From: Deltaproteobacteria bacterium
Lineage (GTDB): Bacteria; Myxococcota_A; UBA9160; UBA6930
Direction: 5' to 3'
Length of the DNA stretch: 43,329 nt
Assembly (NCBI GenBank): GCA_016875395.1
Contig: VGRF01000033.1
Span: 1-43,329, forward strand
The notes below the pieces were generated by a model. It ran no database searches, was not told where the DNA came from, and was given only the letters and a program-made list of their open reading frames with translations. How positions within the stretch are numbered: position 1 is the first letter of the stretch; each line of letters opens with the position of its first letter. Shown here piece by piece: positions 35,178 to 40,767 of the stretch. Made by a program: the position numbers and the translations under genes.

Positions 35178-35236
35178 AAGTACGCGCGCTCTTGCTCGCG
35201 GTGGCTGCGCTGCTCGCGCTCGCGAGCGCACCCTGA
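35174..35236 (+). CDS. Signal-peptide-only small ORF, probable truncated gene
   Basis: GTG AAA GTA begins 20 codons encoding VKVRALLLAVAALLALASAP and a stop. The GTG overlaps the DUF4197 stop (GTGA). The peptide is a complete secretion signal with basic start and A-S-A cleavage site but has no mature part. Probably the stump of an exported protein lost when DNA next to the tRNA was rearranged, or a short leader peptide. Confidence 0.4.
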   Translation: MKVRALLLAVAALLALASAP

Positions 35237-35283
35237 ACCACCCGCGGCGCTCGAAGCTCGCGTGGGTACACTGCGCGCCGCTC

Positions 35284-35360
35284 GCGCCGGTAGCTCAGCT
35301 GGATAGAGCACCAGGCTTCGAACCTGGGGGTCGGGGGTTCGAGCCCCTCCCGGCGCGCCA
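35284..35360 (+). tRNA. tRNA-Arg (anticodon TCG)
   Basis: 77 bases folding as a cloverleaf: acceptor GCGCCGG pairing with CCGGCGC, discriminator G, encoded CCA; D-arm GCTC/GAGC; anticodon stem CCAGG/CCTGG with loop CTTCGAA, so anticodon TCG reading CGA; T-arm GGGGG/CCCTC (one G-T pair) with loop TTCGAGC. It lies at the end of the integrase gene, whose coding strand is the tRNA antisense, so its 3' half is the likely attachment site of the element to the right. Confidence 0.95.
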
Positions 35361-36581
35361 TGCAACCTCGGCGAGATTGTTGGGGATTTCGTCGCTACGG
35401 CCTTCGGTCTCCCGGATGTTCTCAGCGCGGGGGGCCGTCTGGGGCCGTCCAGGAGCGCCGAAATCGAGGAAGCCGAGGTCGTGCTCCTCGTCTCCGAGTG
35501 CGTGTGCATAGACCCTGAGCGTCAACGCGGGGTCAGCGTGACCGAGCACGTCGGCGACCCAGCGCACGCTTTTCCCGGCGCGCAGCGCGAGCGTTGCCCA
35601 CGTGTGGCGCGTGCAATGCAGCTTGAGGGCGCGCACGAAGCGCCCGCGCTTCTGGCAGTGGCGCAGAAGGCGATACCACGAGCGTTCAACGTTCCGGGGC
35701 TCCAATGCGCCGCCGACCTCGGAACAGAACACCCACGCGGGAACCTCACCCTTCCAGCGGGCGAGTGCTTCGCTCTTGCGAGTCGCGAGCACGTCGAAGA
35801 GTTGCTCCGCGAGCGCGTGCGTCATCGGGACCTTCCGCGCGCGACCGCTCTTCGGCGTCGTCACACCTTCCTTCGTTACTGCACGCCGTACCGTGAGCGT
35901 ACGCGCTTCGAGGTTGACGTCCGCCCACTGCAGGCCGAGCGCCTCACCGCGGCGCATGCCCGTCGCAAAGAGCAGCGCGAGCAGGGGCGCAAATCGCGGG
36001 TCCGTCTCGCGGGCTGTTTCGAGCAGCGTCGCCACTTCGTCGCGACTCCACGTCTCGACCTCCTCGGTTTCGACCGCGGAGGCTTGGTGCACTCGTCGCA
36101 GCATCTCACCCATGCCAGAGGCGGGGTTGCGTTGAAGCTGGCCTTCTCGCACGAGGAGCGTGAGCACACGGCGAAGAATCGAGAGATCATTGCGAACGGT
36201 ACGCGGATGGCGTCCCGCTTCGACCTTCGCGCTGACGTAGGCCATCAGATCAGCCTCGCGAAGTTCGCGAAGATCCTTGGACCCAAAGAACGGGATCAGA
36301 TGCCTCTTTAGGATCCCCTCGGCGAGTTCGCGCGTGGACGGTTTGAGCGTCGCCTCGTACGCCGTCAACCACGACCGCAAGGCTTCGTCAGTCGGAAGAG
36401 GCTTCTCCGCGCCGCGTGGGCGGAACGTGCCCAGCGCAAGTGCCGCATTAATCTTCTCGGCGATCTTCTCCGCGCGAGCGTTGTCTTTCTTCGCCGACCC
36501 GACACGCTTCTTCGTCCGCTTACCGTCGTAGTGCGTGAAAACCCACCACGCGCCGCGTTCGAACTTCACCTTCGCAGCCAT
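35295..36581 (-). CDS. int: Tyrosine recombinase (site-specific integrase)
   Basis: 428 residues. N-terminal arm-binding region (1-60, RGAWWVFTHYDGKRTKKRVG), SAM-like core-binding domain (64-155) and catalytic domain (175-370). Catalytic residues: R210 in ATGMRRGE, K244 in the beta-hairpin, H322 and R325 in HCTRHTWAT, H348 in GHADP and nucleophile Y358 in RVYAHAL. ATG at 36,581 has GAGGAG seven bases upstream. Residues 408-428 (GRGSNPRPPGSKPGALSS at the end) are encoded by the antisense of the tRNA-Arg gene, and the stop lies in the tRNA D-stem. Usual for integrases that end at attL; the tail is probably non-essential. Confidence 0.95.
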   Translation of the reverse strand: MAAKVKFERGAWWVFTHYDGKRTKKRVGSAKKDNARAEKIAEKINAALALGTFRPRGAEKPLPTDEALRSWLTAYEATLKPSTRELAEGILKRHLIPFFGSKDLRELREADLMAYVSAKVEAGRHPRTVRNDLSILRRVLTLLVREGQLQRNPASGMGEMLRRVHQASAVETEEVETWSRDEVATLLETARETDPRFAPLLALLFATGMRRGEALGLQWADVNLEARTLTVRRAVTKEGVTTPKSGRARKVPMTHALAEQLFDVLATRKSEALARWKGEVPAWVFCSEVGGALEPRNVERSWYRLLRHCQKRGRFVRALKLHCTRHTWATLALRAGKSVRWVADVLGHADPALTLRVYAHALGDEEHDLGFLDFGAPGRPQTAPRAENIRETEGRSDEIPNNLAEVAWRAGRGSNPRPPGSKPGALSS

Positions 36582-36583
36582 CG

Positions 36584-36829
36584 CTATCTCCTCGCGCTTC
36601 CTCGAAGCAGCCGACGCACGGCTTCGCGAATCAGTGCCGCGGCGGGAACTTGAACACGCTCCGAAAGCGTTCGCAGCGCGTCCAGGTCCCTTCGCGGGAT
36701 GTCGAACGTGAAACGCACGGCATCGTCGAGTTCGGGCGGTCTCCCGGCACCCTCCCGCGCTCCGCCCCAGGTCCCCTTCCGCTTCGCCGCCACGCCCGGA
36801 GCATACGCCCATTCGATTCGAATATCCAT
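36584..36829 (-). CDS. Small ribbon-helix-helix-like protein of the mobile element
   Basis: 81 residues from ATG at 36,829; a GTG at 36,859 is an alternative start. Contains the phage-type motif GGAREGAGRPPE near residue 23 and a C-terminal segment FTFDIPRRDLDALRTLSERV, then AAALIREAVRRLL, which fits a ribbon-helix-helix DNA-binding fold. The stop is two bases before the integrase start, so the two are co-transcribed and it may regulate or assist recombination. Confidence 0.7.
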   Translation of the reverse strand: MDIRIEWAYAPGVAAKRKGTWGGAREGAGRPPELDDAVRFTFDIPRRDLDALRTLSERVQVPAAALIREAVRRLLRGSARR

Positions 36830-36833
36830 GAAT

Positions 36834-37133
36834 TCATTCAAGGTATTCGAGTACGTCACGAACTGCCCTGTCGGTCGCCGCGCCTTCCTCCGTGGCCCTC
36901 TCCTCTTGCCATCGCTCGAAGGGGCGGACGGGGAAGAGCAAGACGTTGCCGACGTGGTAGTGCGGAATCTCCGGCGTCATTCGGCGCAGCGTGGCAATCG
37001 AGACGCCCAGCGCCGCCGCCATCTCCCCCGCGCGTAATGCGAGGCGGCACGAGAGAACGGGAGCAGCGACCGCTCCCTTTTCGCCGTGGGGGGAGGGGGC
37101 GGATTCAACAGAGCGTTTCCCCTCGTCCTTCAC
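36834..37133 (-). CDS. Excisionase-like helix-turn-helix protein
   Basis: 99 residues from GTG at 37,133, chosen because it overlaps the upstream stop (GTGA) and has GGGGA eight bases before it; an in-frame GTG at 37,148 is possible. The core LRAGEMAAALGVSIATLRRM followed by VGNVLLFPVRPFERWQEER matches the winged MerR/excisionase fold. Encoded between replication and integrase genes, the position of xis in rep-xis-int modules, so a recombination directionality factor is the best guess. Confidence 0.7.
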   Translation of the reverse strand: MKDEGKRSVESAPSPHGEKGAVAAPVLSCRLALRAGEMAAALGVSIATLRRMTPEIPHYHVGNVLLFPVRPFERWQEERATEEGAATDRAVRDVLEYLE

Positions 37134-37933
37134 GACGGGGTTCCCCACTTCCGCCTGGAGAAGTCTCGAAGCTGACGTGTCACGCGCGAAGCAAGGTCAC
37201 CCGAGTTCAAAGCCCACTCTGCCTGGTCTCCGGCTTCGGAGCGCGCGACCGCTTCAAGCGCGGCCCGACCCTCTAGATCGGAGACGCCACGAGCCTGGCG
37301 CGCGGCGCGAAACTCGGCGTTGACCTCCTTCACTGGGGTCAGCACGACCATCATCTCGACCCTCTCCCGCTCTCGCTCATCAGCCGCCGCCTGCGCGCGC
37401 TGCGCGCTTGCGGCGGAAGAGCGGCTTCGCCGCGCAGAGCCCTGGAAGCGGGAAGGTGAGGGTCGGTCTCTGTAGCCGGTCGCTTCACTTCCTCCGATCT
37501 CCTCACCCTTAAGAAACCTTTCTTTTATTAGGTGAGTCTGAGGAAGAGTCTGAGTAGGAGTCTGAGTCTGCGGAGGGGGAAGATCGGAGGCAGCTCCTGC
37601 CCCGCGGTCGGGTGCGAGGTCTTGGAGTTCTGCGTACTTAGGCCAGTCGATCGCGATGACATCGCCGCGGTGTTCGCAAGAGAACCCCGCCGCGTCGCCA
37701 GCTTCTCGGAGCACGGCGAGTGCCGCATCGAGCCGACGCCTCCCGGTGATCTGGAACGCGATCGGTGCAGTCAGGCAAGGCTTACATGCGGCCTCGCGAG
37801 ATAACCCATTGCGCGCCCACTTCGTGTTCATGTGGCACTGGAGACGAACGAAGGTTGCGAGCACATCGTTCGACCAAGGGTGGTCGGCGACTTCGTCGTA
37901 GACACGGAGCCACTTCTTGCGAGCCGTCGCCAT
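37130..37933 (-). CDS. Phage/plasmid-type replication initiation protein
   Basis: 267 residues. The N-terminal 95 residues (KWLRVYDEVADHPWSNDVLATFVRLQCHMN cited here only in part: ADHPWSNDVLATFVRLQCHM, then IDWPKYAELQ) resemble the winged-helix of phage replisome-organiser proteins. A proline/threonine-rich linker (PPPQTQTPTQTLPQT) and a charged helical C-terminus follow. No DnaA or helicase motif is visible. ATG at 37,933 lies directly after the stop of the prim-pol fragment. Assignment to replication rests on the fold impression and context. Confidence 0.6.
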   Translation of the reverse strand: MATARKKWLRVYDEVADHPWSNDVLATFVRLQCHMNTKWARNGLSREAACKPCLTAPIAFQITGRRRLDAALAVLREAGDAAGFSCEHRGDVIAIDWPKYAELQDLAPDRGAGAASDLPPPQTQTPTQTLPQTHLIKERFLKGEEIGGSEATGYRDRPSPSRFQGSARRSRSSAASAQRAQAAADERERERVEMMVVLTPVKEVNAEFRAARQARGVSDLEGRAALEAVARSEAGDQAEWALNSGDLASRVTRQLRDFSRRKWGTPS

Positions 37934-38236
37934 CTACGGCGTCTCCGCGCGCTCGCGAACCGGCACCACGAGCCGCAACTCCAAGCCGATCGCGATGGCC
38001 ACATCCGCGAGCGGCCAACTTGTCCACCACGACTCGCCGCGCTTCCCGTCTGTCGTTGCATTGGTGCATCCGCCAGGAGCAGCGAGCCCAAGCGGGTGCT
38101 TCCCTAGATGGCTGCATTCCCGACTGACGCAGGCGCAGACTCCACGATCCCGAATCCACCAGCATGGGAACAGAGGCCAGCCTTGCTCCGAATAGGAGAG
38201 AGCGGCGACATGTAAACCGGATTCAGGCTGGGCCAC
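37934..38236 (-). pseudogene. Truncated bifunctional primase/polymerase (prim-pol) N-terminus
   Basis: About 100 residues from GTG at 38,236, which has GGAGG seven bases upstream. The sequence ALSYSEQGWPLFPCWW, then GKHPLGLAAPGGCTNATTD and WWTSWPLADVAIAIG is the beginning of the prim-pol domain found in integrative elements and phages. The catalytic acidic motif (normally LDVD-like shortly after the AIG segment) is replaced by LELRLVVPVRERAETP and a stop. Either a decayed primase or a small derivative retained for another purpose; the former is likelier. Confidence 0.65.
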
Positions 38237-38462
38237 GTCGCACCTCCGCGTTGGGGTCCGACGTGCTCGTTCTCCTGCTCTGCTCACTCCATTCGATCAG
38301 GTCCGCGAGGCAGTAGCGGACACGCCCGCCGTGCTTCCGAAACGGCGGACCTCCACCACGGACGCGGAGGCCCTCTAGCGTCCGCGGCGAGATCCTGAGC
38401 AATTCGCCAGCGTTCGCCGTGTCAAGAAAGACGCTCCCCTCGTCGCGATTGCGTCTGTCCAC
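38223..38462 (-). CDS. AlpA/excisionase-type helix-turn-helix protein
   Basis: 79 residues. FLDTANAGELLRISPRTLEGLR, then PPFRKHGGRVRYCLADLIEW is a typical AlpA/MerR-like winged helix, as in P4 AlpA and many satellite regulators. It is first in the element's minus-strand operon, with a 7-bp inverted repeat 16 bases upstream of its GTG at 38,462, so self-regulation or control of the operon is plausible. The stop overlaps the start of the prim-pol remnant by 14 bases. Confidence 0.8.
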   Translation of the reverse strand: MDRRNRDEGSVFLDTANAGELLRISPRTLEGLRVRGGGPPFRKHGGRVRYCLADLIEWSEQSRRTSTSDPNAEVRRGPA

Positions 38463-38800
38463 GCCGTGTTACCCCCACGTACTCGACTGTGCGTGAGTAC
38501 GGAGAACAACATCATAAGACGAAATCGGGGCGAAACAAGTGGCGGGGGAATAGAAGCGCCCGAGCCGATAGTCATCCTTTGAGAGAGCGGCTTGAGGGGT
38601 ACGGACGTTCTCGGAAGTGAGATTCTACGAGAACACATATCAACATAATGTCAACATAATGTAAGGCAATGATGTGCACGATGGCACAAAACACTCCATC
38701 CAGCATGCCATTGTAGGACTTGATCGTGCCGCGTCTGGTAACCGCGGATTTCCTGTTCACGAAAGCAACAGCGTTTATCTGCACAAAACTTCAATTGGGC
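38463..38800. promoter_or_regulatory. AT-rich control region of the integrative element
   Basis: 338 bases without a gene, clearly richer in A/T than anywhere else in the window. Contents: inverted repeat CGTACTC/GAGTACG at 38,478-38,501; inverted repeat GTTCTCG/CGAGAAC at 38,607-38,634; and a perfect tandem CAACATAATGT at 38,641-38,662. These could be operators for the HTH proteins, excisionase binding sites or a replication origin. Confidence 0.5.
38641..38662. repeat. Perfect tandem 11-bp repeat
   Basis: CAACATAATGT occurs twice head to tail, one helical turn apart. Such phased repeats are typical of binding sites for replication initiators or excisionases; only two units are present. Confidence 0.7.
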
Positions 38801-38925
38801 TGACCTGATCCAGGTTTCTCGGACCAGCTGATTCCTGGGAGAATGGCTTCCGACGAAAGGAAGCCCCCCGTGAAGAAGAGCCGGTTTTCGGAAGAGCAAA
38901 TGGTGAAGATCCTGCGCGAGGCGGA
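38801..38925 (+). mobile_element. Truncated IS3-family left end
   Basis: TGACCTGATCCAGG marks the left tip. The following 125 bases match the copy at 43,175 with about seven differences, including the leader hairpin and the OrfA start (ATG 38,843 or GTG 38,870). Similarity stops abruptly after GAGGCGGA at 38,925; the next bases are CTTGTTACGGG, unrelated to the other copy. The rest of the IS is missing, so the transposase is dead. Confidence 0.85.
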
Positions 38926-39195
38926 CTTGTTACGGGCGCGCTCGCGTGTCTCCTGCCGCAGGTGATGGACGGCGAGTACCGCATGATCCAGAACGCGCTC
39001 TCGGGATCGCTGTGTGCGGGCTCCGAGAGCTCGCGTGGCGCGATCGGCTGGGCGGCGCTGCTCGCGGCGATCGTGGTCGCGACGTGCGTCGCGACGAGCT
39101 TCACGGTTGGCAGCGGCGACGAGCGGCGTAACCATGTGTGGAGCTGGGACGTCGTGCTGGACCGGACCGATGATGGTCGGCCGAATAGCCAATGA
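38926..39195 (+). pseudogene. Remnant ORF with one membrane helix, coupled to the tannase gene
   Basis: From the IS break the plus strand is open and reads VTGALACLLPQVMDGEYRMI and on to a hydrophobic helix (AIGWAALLAAIVVATCVATS) and a polar tail. The possible internal start is GTG at 38,962. It ends TGA at 39,193-39,195, overlapping the tannase ATG (ATGA). Not recognised. It probably is the 3' part of a gene that once preceded the tannase gene, cut by the IS event. Confidence 0.4.
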
Positions 39196-40676
39196 GATAC
39201 AAAACCAACAGCTCGATCCGAATCAGCCTCGCAGGTGTGTTTTGTCTCGCCGAACTGATGACAAACCCCGTCGTCGCCAGCGAGTCAACAGCCCGCTTGG
39301 CAGCGTCCTGCGTCGCGACTGCCGCGCCGCAGGGCGTGACTTTTGAGGGCACACCGACATGGCGTACCGGGGATGGTCTGCCGCCCCACTGTGAGGTACG
39401 CGGGTTTGCGGCCAGCAAAATCCGCTTCGTGATACGCCTGCCCGCAGAGTGGAAGGAACGACTCCTGCTGGCCGGCTGTGGCGGGTTCTGCGGCGAGTTG
39501 CTGGCTGACAAGTCGGGGCGTAGCAATTCGATCAACGCATCCTTGCGCCGTGGCTACGCCGCCATCAGTCATGATGGCGGACATCAAGGGGCCTCTTGGG
39601 ACACGGACTGGGCGAGTGACAGCGAGGCGCTTGAGATCTGGGCGCACAAACTATTGCCCATCATGACGAACGTCGGCATCGCCATCGCCGAGTCGGTCTA
39701 TGGCACTGCGCCCCGCTACAAGTATTTCTCAGGATGCTCGAACGGCGGGCGTCTCGGCATGATGGCTGCGCAGCGCTACCCCGGACTCTTCGACGGTATC
39801 GCCGCCGGCGCCAGTATCTTCGATCTGAGCGGCACCGCCGGGCTTTGGGGTGCGTGGATGACCCGACAGACGCTTGTCGATGGCAAACCCGTCATCGCAC
39901 CCGAGCGCTGGGCATTGGTACACCGCAAGATCCTGCAGCGCTGCGACGCACTCGATGGACAGCGCGATGAGCGAATCGACGCGCCTCGTGACTGCAAGAT
40001 CGATTTTGCAAACTTCACGATGGGCGATGATCCTTTGACCGTCGCCGAGGTAGAGGCGCTACGCGCGCTCTATGGCGGGGTACGCGACACCCGCGGCAAG
40101 GTCATCTATCCCACACTCGAGTTTGGCGCGGAATTCTTTGCTGATATTTGGCTCGGCGGGGCGCCCGATCGCCCGGCTTGGGGCGTGCTGGCCTCGCAGG
40201 GATATCGTCAAATGCTCGCGGCCAGTCTGGGCATGGCCGACGCCGCCCTCGCCGGCAAGACCGCGGGGGCGACGAGTGCGTCCGCTGAAGTCGAGGCCGT
40301 GCAAGCGATGATCGCGCGCTCGCCGGTGCCCGCAATCACCGATGCAGTCGATACCGACCTGCAGGCACACGCCCGCTCTGGCAGCAAGCTGCTGCTCTAT
40401 CACGGCCTCGCCGATCCGCTGATCATCCCGCAACCGCTCGAGGCGTATTACGCCGATGCGGCCGAGCAAGCGGGCGGCCTGGCTGCGCTGCGCGAACACA
40501 CGCGGCTCTTCATGATCCCGGGCTGGGGTCATTGCTGGGAACGGCCGGTGAGCGCGGGCGATGACTTCGATCCGCTCGCCGCGGTAGAAGGCTGGGTCGA
40601 GCGGGGCGAAGCGCCGAACTCCCTGCCCCTGCGGCTACGTGATGGGCAGCGTATCTTGCAGGTGCCGATGCGCTGA
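39192..40676 (+). CDS. Tannase/feruloyl esterase family protein
   Basis: 494 residues. Signal peptide in residues 1-30. Catalytic triad with the family's CS-D-HC arrangement: C182-S183 in SGCSNGGRLG, D408 in HGLADPL and H447-C448 in GWGHCWERP, where the two cysteines are expected to form a disulfide. The lid carries RCDALDGQRDERIDAPRDC (about 250-268), matching the calcium-binding C-D-x-x-D-G segment. Secreted enzymes of this family hydrolyse gallate, ferulate or other aromatic esters such as phthalate monoesters. Codons are less G/C-biased (AAA, TAT, CAA) than in the backbone, indicating transfer. ATG at 39,192 overlaps the previous stop. Confidence 0.93.
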   Translation: MRYKTNSSIRISLAGVFCLAELMTNPVVASESTARLAASCVATAAPQGVTFEGTPTWRTGDGLPPHCEVRGFAASKIRFVIRLPAEWKERLLLAGCGGFCGELLADKSGRSNSINASLRRGYAAISHDGGHQGASWDTDWASDSEALEIWAHKLLPIMTNVGIAIAESVYGTAPRYKYFSGCSNGGRLGMMAAQRYPGLFDGIAAGASIFDLSGTAGLWGAWMTRQTLVDGKPVIAPERWALVHRKILQRCDALDGQRDERIDAPRDCKIDFANFTMGDDPLTVAEVEALRALYGGVRDTRGKVIYPTLEFGAEFFADIWLGGAPDRPAWGVLASQGYRQMLAASLGMADAALAGKTAGATSASAEVEAVQAMIARSPVPAITDAVDTDLQAHARSGSKLLLYHGLADPLIIPQPLEAYYADAAEQAGGLAALREHTRLFMIPGWGHCWERPVSAGDDFDPLAAVEGWVERGEAPNSLPLRLRDGQRILQVPMR

Positions 40677-40767
40677 GATCGCCGCGCTAGCTCACCGGTC
40701 GTCGCGACTGCGTGATGCGAAAGCGCGCCGCCGAGTCTACTGCCCCGGTCCGGTCCCCGGTACGACC

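Noticed and set aside
35295-35360. Integrase residues 408-428 as a functional domain
   Set aside because: They are simply the antisense of the tRNA gene; the pattern SNPRPPGSKPGALSS is a well-known product of reading through tRNA genes.
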